Shown: one piece after another, positions 7,479 through 15,720 of the stretch
Layout: each line of letters starts with the position of its first letter
How positions within the stretch are numbered: the first letter of the stretch is position 1
Source: Jingyaoa shaoxingensis
GTDB lineage: Bacteria; Bacillota; Clostridia; Lachnospirales; Lachnospiraceae
Assembly: GCF_014385005.1 (NCBI RefSeq)
Contig: NZ_JACRSZ010000001.1
Coordinates: 767,371 to 831,370, forward strand
Reading direction: 5' to 3'
Length of the DNA stretch: 64,000 nt
The notes under the pieces: model-generated
What the model saw: only the letters and a program-made list of their open reading frames with translations
The model's database searches: none
What the model was told of the DNA's origin: nothing
Translations under genes and position numbers: made by a program

Positions 7479-9017
7479 TTATCTCCCTTCCGTATTTTTT
7501 ACATAAATAGTGCTTCGTGCCGCACCCTCTTTTCTCAAATAACCGTCCTTAACCATATTCAGCAAGACAGCTCTGGCTCTACGATGTTTTACATTTAAAA
7601 TCTCTACTGTTTCAGCAGTAGTAATAGAGCCATTTTCCAATACATATTTATATATTTGTTGTTCCCGTTCACTATCCGGCATTTTCTCAGTCGTATCTGG
7701 CACTTCGTTGCCACTATCCGGCATTTTTTTCATATTATCTGGCACTATTTCTGTTTTATCCGGCACTTTATTGCCACTATCCAGCATTTTATCAATAGTA
7801 TCCGGCACTTTAATGGCGTTATTGAGGTCAACAGTGCCGTCAACCTGTCCTCGATAAATATTGATACGCAAATCAACTTCGCCACCAATAAATTCCGGCT
7901 CCCGCAATCCGGAAGCTTTTACTTTATCAATAATTCTTGGAATACCACTTCCCCAATGCTCGATCAGATTCATGTAAGCAAACGCATGCGCAAGAGCTTC
8001 ATTTCTGATTTTAGAATAGCCTTCTTTCATACGCTCCATCGTTTGTCCCATTGGCAACTTTCCTGGGGAAGTAATCTCCAATCGATTGTCATATACAGCA
8101 ACCTGTATGGTACCATGATCCAGATAACTACGATGTACCATAGCATTGATAATCAACTCACGAATGGCATCCGGTGGAATCTCATAAACATCCTGGCGAT
8201 AAATTCCCACAATAGTAGCACCCAAATGAATATTTCTCAAAACAAACTGAAATGCTTCGTCTATCTGCTCCCAAAGCGGACCGGTATATTCTCTACGGTC
8301 AACAAATACTGCTTTTGTTGTACCTTTGAACACACCACATTGCGTTGCAACATGAAGTCCTCCGTTGCCAGTCAAAATAGCAAAAGCATTAGACGGATAA
8401 TCTTTTCCATCACGCTCAATCAAAATGCCCCAGGAGCGCAACTGCTGTCTGCCTACATCTTTAATCGCTGCTTTCTGTTCCTCTGTACGGGCATTTTTAA
8501 CAGCCTGCTCCTTCATAGCTTTACAAAGGGCATCAATATCTTCATCTGTAACATTTAACCCAGTACATAAAGCCTGATCGTAGTAGCGATTGCTTCCCTC
8601 AAACAATAATTCTTTTATCATATACTCATCAGCAAGGCGGGTAGTTCCGGCAACACGGACATATACACCGCCATCTCTGCCAAGAGCTTTGATATAATAT
8701 GGGCGCTGTCTGCCATCAGAAACTTCTACCACAATGACAGTCTTACCATCAACCGTCTGTAAAGTAATATCTGGAATGATTGCCGGTTCACAACTGTCTG
8801 ATACAGCATTTGCAATGGCATCCATTTTCTTGAACACATCTTCCTTGTCAAAGCCAACAACTTCTCTGGTTTTATCGGCAATTCCGAAAATGATTTTCCC
8901 TCCAGTTCCATTTGCAAAGGCAACCACAGACTTCATATATTTGATGCTTTTCTCTGGCAGATTCTCTTTGAACTCTATATTCTTGGATTCACCTGCAAGA
9001 ATTTCTTCTATGGTCAT
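7479..9017 (-). CDS. AlbA_2-domain / HATPase-like putative DNA-binding protein
   Basis: 512 aa. The N-terminal AlbA_2 (Schlafen-type) domain, residues about 1-125, has ESKNIEFKENLP and GGKIIFGIAD. The middle (about 270-380) matches the COG2865 ATP-binding region: IRELIINAMVHRSY, NRLEITSPGKLP and HWGSGIPRI. A low-complexity linker (about 398-445) contains repeated PD-x-x-x-KMPDSGN-type units, followed by a winged-helix end (QIYKYVLENG...). It is intact and lies between pglX and pglZ remnants in the same direction. In this position it is likely a BREX-associated regulator; that role is inferred. Start ATG has GAGGTG 5 nt upstream. Confidence 0.85.
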   Translation of the reverse strand: MTIEEILAGESKNIEFKENLPEKSIKYMKSVVAFANGTGGKIIFGIADKTREVVGFDKEDVFKKMDAIANAVSDSCEPAIIPDITLQTVDGKTVIVVEVSDGRQRPYYIKALGRDGGVYVRVAGTTRLADEYMIKELLFEGSNRYYDQALCTGLNVTDEDIDALCKAMKEQAVKNARTEEQKAAIKDVGRQQLRSWGILIERDGKDYPSNAFAILTGNGGLHVATQCGVFKGTTKAVFVDRREYTGPLWEQIDEAFQFVLRNIHLGATIVGIYRQDVYEIPPDAIRELIINAMVHRSYLDHGTIQVAVYDNRLEITSPGKLPMGQTMERMKEGYSKIRNEALAHAFAYMNLIEHWGSGIPRIIDKVKASGLREPEFIGGEVDLRINIYRGQVDGTVDLNNAIKVPDTIDKMLDSGNKVPDKTEIVPDNMKKMPDSGNEVPDTTEKMPDSEREQQIYKYVLENGSITTAETVEILNVKHRRARAVLLNMVKDGYLRKEGAARSTIYVKNTEGR

Positions 9018-9063
9018 TGTAACACCTCGCTCTCAAATCGCTACGCAATGCATAGCCTTTTTG

Positions 9064-9306
9064 TTATTTTCTCTGATATTCCAGTCTTAATTCCTCTGCA
9101 AGATACAGGTCGCTCATACAGTGCATATCAGAAATACCGTCACGCATTAACTGATAGACTTCGGAACGATAAAATAACCCCAATGCCTCATCCAGTGAAA
9201 GTCCCTGCTGTTTGGCAAAGCACTCAATGACACGGGTATATTTTTTTTGAAGTAAAATCGGGTTTGCCGTCATAGTCGGATTTTTGATTTTTTCTTCAGT
9301 CATCAT
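9064..9306 (-). CDS. DUF3791-like small protein
   Basis: 80 aa, helical. The pattern PILLQKKYTRVIECFAKQQG, then FYRSEVYQLMRDGISDMHC and LYLAEELRLEYQ resembles DUF3791 proteins, often found beside toxin-like genes; this family call is from memory of the motif. The ATG at 9306 is preferred (GGAAAGG 7 nt upstream) over a TTG two codons earlier. It sits 46 bp before the AlbA_2 gene in the same direction, inside the BREX remnant. Confidence 0.62.
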   Translation of the reverse strand: MMTEEKIKNPTMTANPILLQKKYTRVIECFAKQQGLSLDEALGLFYRSEVYQLMRDGISDMHCMSDLYLAEELRLEYQRK

Positions 9307-9446
9307 ATGCAAGCCTTTCCTTTCTTTTACCAGAACTATTTTTCCTTTTTACATTGACTTTTCCCCTTACAACGCATATAATAATAGTAACTCATCTAAC
9401 ACGTTTAGAAGGAGAATCCGGTTTTCGCATTGCGATCACCGGTTTT

Positions 9447-9926
9447 TTATTTTATCTCTTTTTCTATCTCTTTTATGTAGTTCTGATAATCTTTTTCATA
9501 ATCTTTTTTAGCACTTACAAAAAATATTGGGTAAGCTGTTATCAACTGTACCCTTTTTTCACTTTTCTTTTCAAATACAATCAGATAATCTAATTCTTCT
9601 TCTTGATAACGTAAGTACAAACGCTTTTTCTTCTTAGAATTTATTTTTTCCCAATATTTTACCCGTACATCGTTTTCATTATACAGTTCAATAACTTCTT
9701 TAATCCACCCCACGCGTAATGCACGATACAAACATTTTGCGCGAACATTTCCATCATTCATTGTAATCACTTCTGTTCCTGATATACAATTTTCCGAACA
9801 AAATGCAGATGAAATATCATTTGTACATGGTTTTATATCGAGTTTTACTTTCGGTTCTATACTTGCAGAATGCCAAAATATTTCTGCCTTATTTTCTATC
9901 CATTTTAGAGGTACATAAATTTCCAT
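9447..9926 (-). CDS. Unknown protein, possible BECR-fold nuclease
   Basis: 159 aa from the ATG; the frame is open for 29 more codons upstream to a stop at 10010-10012, so a non-ATG start is possible. No close family recognised. The C-terminal half has a pattern seen in RelE/barnase/colicin-E5-like (BECR) nucleases: RALRVGWIKEVIELYNENDV, then a basic KKKKRLYLRY strand, LDYLIVFEKK and ITAYPIFF with Tyr-Pro near the end. This is inference from the strand pattern only. It lies directly downstream of the pglX remnant and upstream of the DUF3791-like gene, all on the minus strand. Confidence 0.55.
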   Translation of the reverse strand: MEIYVPLKWIENKAEIFWHSASIEPKVKLDIKPCTNDISSAFCSENCISGTEVITMNDGNVRAKCLYRALRVGWIKEVIELYNENDVRVKYWEKINSKKKKRLYLRYQEEELDYLIVFEKKSEKRVQLITAYPIFFVSAKKDYEKDYQNYIKEIEKEIK

Positions 9927-10114
9927 CCCCTGAAATAGTGGTCTGTCTTTCGTTGCAATGGTCTCTTTAAATCTGCTATGGCATTTATCAAAAATTTCAG
10001 ATAATTCTAATGCTTAAACAATACATTGCCCCAAGAACCATAACTGAAGAATTATCCTTTTGTAAATGGCAACTCTCATCACAAAATACAGTATATAACA
10101 TTTTTCGCTCTCCC

Positions 10115-10767
10115 TTACTTTATTTTAGCCAAAACATCCAGGAAAATTGCATAATTCTTCTTCACGCCATCGTCCAGATCAATAGCGATCATCTGATCGG
10201 CAAGGTGATGAATCTTTTCCTCGTAGGTTCTGATTTCAGTATCCTGTGCTTGCAATGTAGTTAATTTCTTTTTTAACTTCACGCGTTCGCCGGTGGATGC
10301 ATTGGCAATCCGTTGTTCCAAGTCGACAATAGCAGTGCGATAACGAGCCTGCTGTTCATGCACATAATCGGTACGAATGCGGGCAATGGTGTCCGGCTGA
10401 TAACGGTGCATATAAATCAGCGCCTTAAAGCCGTTCTTTTTACCACTGTCAAACAGCCAATAAATCGGGCGTTTTTGATAAATCTTGCAATGATCTTTAT
10501 AAAAATCATTAAGGAAATAATTCCTAAATTTCTTATTGTTCCTGCTTGAATACTAAATGCAGATTTTGTTGAATCAATGATAAATCTTCCTACACAAGAC
10601 TGTAAAAAACATAAAACATAGTTATAATATTTTTCTGGTAGAAAAAGAGACGATCCATTTACATCAAATACAAAACCTTCCGGCATAATACGTGCACCAA
10701 AAGCAGCCATTGTACTATAAGTCCAAGTCATTCCCTTGTGAAAATAATAGTCCTGACTTGTTTGTTT
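10115..10767 (-). pseudogene. pglX: BREX-1 methyltransferase gene pglX, internally deleted 3' part
   Basis: Two pieces in different frames. The upstream piece reads QDYYFHKGMTWTYS, RIMPEGFVFDVNGSSLF and AGTIRNLGII. The downstream piece reads DFYKDHCKIYQKRPIYWLF, FKALIYMHRYQPDTIARIRT and ends YAIFLDVLAKIK. Both are recognisable PglX C-terminal regions, normally separated by a longer stretch, so a deletion plus frameshift near 10500-10520 joined them. The N-terminal methyltransferase domain is gone. The gene is not functional as such. Confidence 0.85.
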
Positions 10768-10862
10768 CTTACTACATAAATCAGATTTTCAACGTCCGGT
10801 GGCATGATTTCAACTATTTGTGTTTCCACTGGTTCCATTTCTCTTACTTTCTGATCCGCCAT
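10728..10862 (-). pseudogene. ORF6N-domain protein, N-terminal fragment
   Basis: 44 codons from an ATG with AGGAG upstream: MADQKVREMEPVE..., then DVENLIYVVRNKQV, which is the start of the ORF6N domain found in phage and mobile-element anti-repressor-like proteins. The frame then runs out of homology into pglX sequence and stops at 10728. It marks a junction at about 10765 between two unrelated genes. Confidence 0.65.
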
Positions 10863-10875
10863 TCCATCTCCTCTA

Positions 10876-10908
10876 TAACTTGAAATGCCAAACTGGCATT
10901 TCAAGTTA
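10876..10908. promoter_or_regulatory. Perfect 15-bp inverted repeat next to the ORF6N ribosome site
   Basis: Arms TAACTTGAAATGCCA and TGGCATTTCAAGTTA around a 3-nt loop (AAC). On the minus strand it ends only a few bases before the AGAGGAG ribosome site of the ORF6N fragment. It could be a translation- or transcription-controlling hairpin or a repressor site. It has no T-run. Confidence 0.7.
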
Positions 10909-11000
10909 CTTTACCGCACAATCATTTCTTATGAGTTCCCAAAATCCATGTTCCCATTTTACCCTATTTTTCTCATTCTGCCTACTGCTATTTTTCATAC

Positions 11001-11060
11001 AATAATGAGGTCGCAATCCACGACCTCATCACCTTCATTTAAACATAAATCAATTCCTTG
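11001..11060 (-). repeat. Gene-tail plus terminator repeat, copy A
   Basis: Minus strand ends a reading frame with EIILKELIYV-stop, followed by hairpin TGAGGTCG / CGACCTCA (11006-11028). The same tail and hairpin recur at about 12781-12840 and 53208-53268. The bases past the hairpin (CATTCTGCCTACTGC) also resemble copy B. Confidence 0.8.
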
Positions 11061-11335
11061 AGAATAATCTCTTCTGCAATTGCTTTGTGCTGATTGGCAG
11101 CTCTTACCCATGCCATCTGATCTTTCTCTTTATCCGGCAATGGTTCTTTTTCTTCTAACTGTTTCAGTATTACCTCTTCCCGTTCTCTGGCTGCCTTGTC
11201 TCAGTTTATCTGAGTAAGTTTCGGTAGATCTGTTCGTCAAGTTCCTTAAAAACATTAAATATCACCTCAATTCTACTTCCTGTTTCAGCCTTATAATCTT
11301 TTACCGTTTGTACTGCGATTTCTGCCGCCTCCTCA
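11038..11335 (-). pseudogene. Degenerate reading frames of an unrecognised mobile-element gene
   Basis: Minus-strand pieces in shifting frames: [40 protein letters not shown], a break, then EEVILKQLEEKEPLPDKEKD, QMAWVRAANQHKAIAEEI and ILKELIYV-stop. They read like the C-terminal part of one coding sequence with at least one frameshift near 11190-11205. I do not recognise the family. Neighbours are other fragments, so a decayed plasmid or conjugative gene is likely. Confidence 0.5.
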
Positions 11336-11548
11336 TTAGGGAACATAAATACCCCCGTAGAAATACAGCAGAATTCCATCCCTGCTCAAAGATGCGAGCC
11401 CTTGCATATTATAATTCCAGTCATCCGGCAGGCTCAGCATCAGAGACAACAATCCCTTTGCCTTTAATGACAGGCTCTTGTTTTTAAAATGCTGGTTACT
11501 CATTACTGTATAATTTTTTGTTCGCTCCACACGAAAAATCTGTGACAT
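11336..11548 (-). pseudogene. Replication-initiator-like (helix-turn-helix) protein, N-terminal fragment
   Basis: MSQIFRVERTKNYTVMSNQH, then SLSLKAKGLLSLMLSLPDDW and [10 protein letters not shown]: this is the familiar start of DnaD/RepA-like winged-helix proteins carried by plasmids and conjugative elements. Homology stops after about 58 residues and the frame ends shortly afterwards, so it is a 5' fragment. Confidence 0.65.
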
Positions 11549-11577
11549 TATCTCTCACTTCCTTTCTGCAAAAAGAA

Positions 11578-11618
11578 AAAGACGCAAGTCATATTTTTTA
11601 TGACTCACGCCTGTCTTT
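11578..11618 (-). terminator. Terminator of the DUF1016 gene
   Basis: Imperfect long hairpin (AAAGAC..GTCATA with TATGAC..GTCTTT), followed on the minus strand by TTTTTCTTTTT. Nearly the same sequence recurs at 39827-39866, so it belongs to a dispersed terminator family. Confidence 0.75.
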
Positions 11619-11646
11619 ATATCTACTCCATTAACCAATAAAGTTT

Positions 11647-12654
11647 CTATTCTTTGTCTGGTTGTGCAGCTTCCATTGCCTGATATTCCCTTTTTAACTC
11701 TTTCAGTAATTCTTCTTCTGAAGGAAGATATAATTTATATTTTGAAGCAAAAACCTGTGTTTCACCTTCTGGCAATGTATATCGTACAACTGCATCACTC
11801 TTATCTGCACATAACACAATTCCAATCGGCGGATTATCTCCTTCGTTCATCAATTCTCGTTCATAATAATGCACATACATTTGCATCTGTCCTAAATCCT
11901 GATGTGTCAAATCACCAATCTTCAAGTCAATAAGCACAAAACATTTTAAAATATAATTGTAAAAAACAAGATCTATTCTAAAATGGCGTCCATCAAACGT
12001 AATTCTTTTTTGCCTGGCAACAAAAGAAAATCCTCGTCCTAATTCCAATAAAAACTTTTGTAAATGTGTAATAAGAGCCTGTTCCAAGTCACTTTCATAA
12101 AACTCATCATTCGGAGACAATCCAAGGAATTCCAGCACATATGGATCACGAATAATATCCTCCGGTGTTTTTCCCTGTTCTAATCTTTGAATCTCCTGTG
12201 CAACATTTTCTTTATTTTTACTGGAAAGCAGTCTTTCATAAAAGAACGTGTTGATCTGCCTTTCCAGTTGCCGCGTACTCCATTGAGACTTTACTGCTTC
12301 TTCCATGTAAAACTGTCGTGCATTTTCATTTTCCACACGCATTAAAAGTCGATAATGCGTCCAGCTCAATTCGCTACGCAGTGCGTAGCTATTTGGGAAC
12401 GTCAGATAAAACTGCCTCATATTTTTCAGATTTGCCACCGTAAAACCTTTTCCAAAATCCCGTGTCATCTGATTCGACAGTTCCTTGAGCAATCCTGTTC
12501 CATATTCTGCACGTTCTTCTCCGTTTTGTTCTTCAACAATAGACTTTCCAATCTGCCAGTAAGCTTCCACCATGGCAAAGTTGGCAGTCTGATAAACTTT
12601 ATTTCTTGCATCTGAAAGTATTTTCTTAATTTCTCCATAAAACGCTTTATTCAT
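11647..12654 (-). CDS. DUF1016 / YhcG-type PD-(D/E)XK nuclease
   Basis: 335 aa. The N-terminal DUF1016_N part (residues about 1-165) has VEAYWQIGKSIVEEQ and SWTHYRLLMRVEN. The C-terminal nuclease domain shows YVLEFLGLSPNDEFYESDLE, then GRGFSFVARQKRI and the core HFRIDLVFYN...CFVLIDLKIG, that is D-x(n)-(D)xK. Length is normal and the frame intact. The ATG at 12654 has GGAGGG 8 nt upstream; an in-frame ATG 16 codons earlier is less likely. These proteins accompany restriction and defence islands; target unknown. Two fragments of relatives lie at 20183-20463 and 24373-24444. Confidence 0.9.
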   Translation of the reverse strand: MNKAFYGEIKKILSDARNKVYQTANFAMVEAYWQIGKSIVEEQNGEERAEYGTGLLKELSNQMTRDFGKGFTVANLKNMRQFYLTFPNSYALRSELSWTHYRLLMRVENENARQFYMEEAVKSQWSTRQLERQINTFFYERLLSSKNKENVAQEIQRLEQGKTPEDIIRDPYVLEFLGLSPNDEFYESDLEQALITHLQKFLLELGRGFSFVARQKRITFDGRHFRIDLVFYNYILKCFVLIDLKIGDLTHQDLGQMQMYVHYYERELMNEGDNPPIGIVLCADKSDAVVRYTLPEGETQVFASKYKLYLPSEEELLKELKREYQAMEAAQPDKE

Positions 12655-12776
12655 CAGAAAGCCCTCCTTCCTGTTAACAGTGATAATATTGCAATTTTTC
12701 AATCCAAAATTACAAACTGATATTTCTATTTTACCCTTTTTAGACCGTTCTGCCTACTGCAATTTTATATTCCATA

Positions 12777-12840
12777 CAACAATGAGGTCGCATTCCACGA
12801 CCTCATCACATTCATTTAAACATAGATCAATTCTTTCAAG
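12777..12840 (-). repeat. Gene-tail plus terminator repeat, copy B
   Basis: Hairpin TGAGGTCG (12783-12790) / CGACCTCA (12798-12805), preceded on the minus strand by the ILKELIYV-stop tail seen in copies A and C. Here it lies just after the hybrid kinase stop (12904) and probably serves as the terminator of that operon. Confidence 0.8.
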
Positions 12841-12903
12841 ATAATCTCTGCGTAAAAATCCATATTTACCAAGTTGTTCCATCTGCTCATGAACCTCTGC
12901 TAA

Positions 12904-15720
12904 TCAATTATATACATACCTTAAAATCGTTTTTATAACTTCATCAATCACAATCGGCTTCGACAAATGTGCGTTCATTCCTGCATCCAGTGATGCCTGA
13001 ACATCTTCTGCAAATGAATTAGCTGTCATTGCTATAATAGGAATGTTTTTTCCATCCGGTCTGTCATTCATTGCCCTGATTGCTTTTGCCGCTTCATAAC
13101 CATTCATTTCAGGCATCATGATATCCATCAGGATTACATCAAATGTGCCTTCTGGATGATTTCTGAAAATCTCAACAGCATTCTTTCCATCCACAGCTCT
13201 TTCTACATTCATCCCGAACTCTTCCAACTGCACGGCAGCAATCTCTGCATTCAGTTCATTATCCTCCGCAAGAAGGACATTCACACCTGTAAGATTTACC
13301 TTTTCAGAAATACCTGTGTCTGCCTTATTACATTCCTTATCTGTAATTTCCAAAGGAATATCCACAGTAAATGTGGTTCCCTCATGCTTTTTACTCTGCA
13401 CAGAAATGGTTCCACCCATCATATCTACATACTTCTTTACGATAGCCATCCCCAGTCCAACTCCATGGTACTGCGTTCTCACATCGGAATCTTCCTGTGC
13501 AAATTCCTCAAAAACTTCTTTTGTAAATTCCTCACTCATGCCAATACCAGTATCCGAAATGCGGTAACGCATATTTATATATCCATCCCCGCCCTTTTCC
13601 AGACACCGGGCTTCAAAGGTAATCGTCCCTCCATCCGGAGTGAATTTCGCGGCATTGCTCAGAATATTGACCAGCACATCACGCAGGCGTGCAGGATCCG
13701 CAAGTACATTTGGAATCTTTGCTTCTTCACGCTGAATCTTAAAGTTGATATCCCTGTTCGTAAGAAAGCCTTTTGTAATATCCAATGCAGAATCTGTAAT
13801 GTTTTTCACATCCGCCGGTACCGGATTGTATTTCACTTTTCCACTTTCGATGCGGGTCAGATCTAATACATCATTGAGCAGCGACAGTAAATGCTCTGAG
13901 CTTTCGTCAATCTTTTCCAGACAATTTTTCACTTCGTCTGACGGATTGTTTTTCATTGCAATACCGGTAAATCCTATGATTGCATTCATCGGTGTCCTCA
14001 TATCATGGGACATATGCGACAGAAATGCTGTTTTTGCCTTGTCTGCAGCCTGTGCATGCTCTGCCAGTTCCGCCATTTCCTCAGCTTTCTCCTGGGCCGC
14101 CTTCTGAGCTTTTTTTCTTGCACTGAGACGCACCATTGTCCCAGCCATAGCAGTCAGCAGCCATCCAAAAATAAGAAGAACCCAAACAGTAACAACAGGA
14201 TGCAGACGTATCCAGTCAACAAATGTAAGCTCTGTTGCTTTGTGTGTAGTATACTGTGCTGCAAGATCTTCAACAAGATTTTGGGGCATGGCATACATTG
14301 CTTTCGTCAGAATACCAGCCAGCGCATGGTTCTCAGTTGATGAAATTACCATGCGGTAGGTGAATGTAGGCTGTTCCAGCAGAGTATATGTCATGGTGCC
14401 CGTAGTGTCACTGTTCACAAACGCCTGTGCCATGTAATAGTAGACGAAGGCAGCATCTGCTTTACCCTCACGGACAGCTTCCATCATTTCCTGTCGGGTA
14501 CTGCACATCAGTTTTTCTGCACCGGGTGCCATTGCATCTTCAATTGAATTTGATGCTGTCTGGTCAACAGTAGCAACAACATTAATTTTTCCATCAAAGT
14601 CACGCCGTGTCACCCTTGCCAGCTGCATCGTAATGAAAGGTGCAGTAATCCCCCATTTTTTCGTCTCAGCATAGTTATCTGTTTCCAGGCGTGCATCGAT
14701 GCTCATATCTGTGGTTTCCGTATTTTTCTGATAAGCAATATACTCATCTCTGGTAGCAGGTGTAAGAAACTCATAGGAAATCCCGGCATAGTCTGCAATT
14801 TTCCGGAAGTAATCCGGGATAATACCCTTCATCTCACCATTTTCATTATAAGAATATGGATAACGGGTCGGATCACACAGAACATGAAGCGGGTTGTCCT
14901 TGGAATACTGTGAAATAATACTTTTTTCTTTCTCCGTATATTCCAGATTCTTAGTTTCTATGCTTTCATAATTTTTATTGTAAAGCGTCGTTTTCCAGTC
15001 ACCCTCAACCGCATTCATCTGATCGATCGCATAATTGATCTCATTCAGCAATTCTGTATTGCCCTTTTTAACAATGATATAGAAATCGCTGCTGCCAAAT
15101 TTCTCCACGATTCGCTCATTGTTTGTTTTTCTCAGAGAACTGGTAACAATCGCATCAACTTTTTCGCTCTGAAGGGCTTCATCCATTTCTGTGGTCGTAT
15201 CAAAATAAGATGGAACATATGTAAATCCTTTGTTGTCTGCAAAATCCGCAAACTCTTCATTCCGGGTGTTTCCGTTCAAAAGCGCCACACGCATACCGTT
15301 GTAAGTGCTGTAATTGCCGTCCACAATCGTGCTGTTGTCACTGCGGACGGTCAGAATCCCATTATTGGTTCCGATCGGACGTGAAAAATCAAACTTTTCT
15401 TCTCTGTCCGGTGTTTTGCGGGGAGATGTTACCATATCAATCTCGCCATCTTCAAGCATCTGCTGCATATCATCCCAGCTCTTATCATATCCAACATATT
15501 CGTAATCTACATCCCAATAACGGGCCATCAGCCGAAGAAAATCATAACCATACCCACTGCGGTTGCCTTCTTCATCCATCACATGATAACCATCCATGGC
15601 AAAAAAACCGACTTTGACAGTTTCATGCTGCGAACTGTCCTCGGCTGCATATGCAGTCTGGGGAGAAAATATCATACACACGCATACAAAAGCCAGTAAC
15701 ACTGCCGCATCAATATCCAT
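12904..15720 (-). CDS. Hybrid sensor histidine kinase with two periplasmic-binding-type sensor domains
   Basis: 938 aa. Signal-like segment at 5-25; two SBP_bac_3-type sensor domains (about 33-255 and 275-495); one membrane segment at 507-530; short coiled coil; HisKA with HMSHDMRTPMN (His 572); HATPase_c (DTGIGMSEEF, GVGLGMAIVK); and a C-terminal receiver (AEDNELNAE, LMDIMMPEMNG, SKP). EvgS/BvgS-like layout: extracellular solute sensing, autophosphorylation and internal phosphorelay. The start overlaps the upstream kinase gene by 11 bp, so translation is probably coupled. The N-terminus lacks the usual positive charge, so the exact start is uncertain. No DNA-binding regulator is in the operon. 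Confidence 0.92.
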   Translation of the reverse strand: MDIDAAVLLAFVCVCMIFSPQTAYAAEDSSQHETVKVGFFAMDGYHVMDEEGNRSGYGYDFLRLMARYWDVDYEYVGYDKSWDDMQQMLEDGEIDMVTSPRKTPDREEKFDFSRPIGTNNGILTVRSDNSTIVDGNYSTYNGMRVALLNGNTRNEEFADFADNKGFTYVPSYFDTTTEMDEALQSEKVDAIVTSSLRKTNNERIVEKFGSSDFYIIVKKGNTELLNEINYAIDQMNAVEGDWKTTLYNKNYESIETKNLEYTEKEKSIISQYSKDNPLHVLCDPTRYPYSYNENGEMKGIIPDYFRKIADYAGISYEFLTPATRDEYIAYQKNTETTDMSIDARLETDNYAETKKWGITAPFITMQLARVTRRDFDGKINVVATVDQTASNSIEDAMAPGAEKLMCSTRQEMMEAVREGKADAAFVYYYMAQAFVNSDTTGTMTYTLLEQPTFTYRMVISSTENHALAGILTKAMYAMPQNLVEDLAAQYTTHKATELTFVDWIRLHPVVTVWVLLIFGWLLTAMAGTMVRLSARKKAQKAAQEKAEEMAELAEHAQAADKAKTAFLSHMSHDMRTPMNAIIGFTGIAMKNNPSDEVKNCLEKIDESSEHLLSLLNDVLDLTRIESGKVKYNPVPADVKNITDSALDITKGFLTNRDINFKIQREEAKIPNVLADPARLRDVLVNILSNAAKFTPDGGTITFEARCLEKGGDGYINMRYRISDTGIGMSEEFTKEVFEEFAQEDSDVRTQYHGVGLGMAIVKKYVDMMGGTISVQSKKHEGTTFTVDIPLEITDKECNKADTGISEKVNLTGVNVLLAEDNELNAEIAAVQLEEFGMNVERAVDGKNAVEIFRNHPEGTFDVILMDIMMPEMNGYEAAKAIRAMNDRPDGKNIPIIAMTANSFAEDVQASLDAGMNAHLSKPIVIDEVIKTILRYVYN

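Noticed and set aside
6355..12654. Active integrative element
   Set aside because: Both integrase copies are truncated, and no intact relaxase, transposase or conjugation gene was seen.
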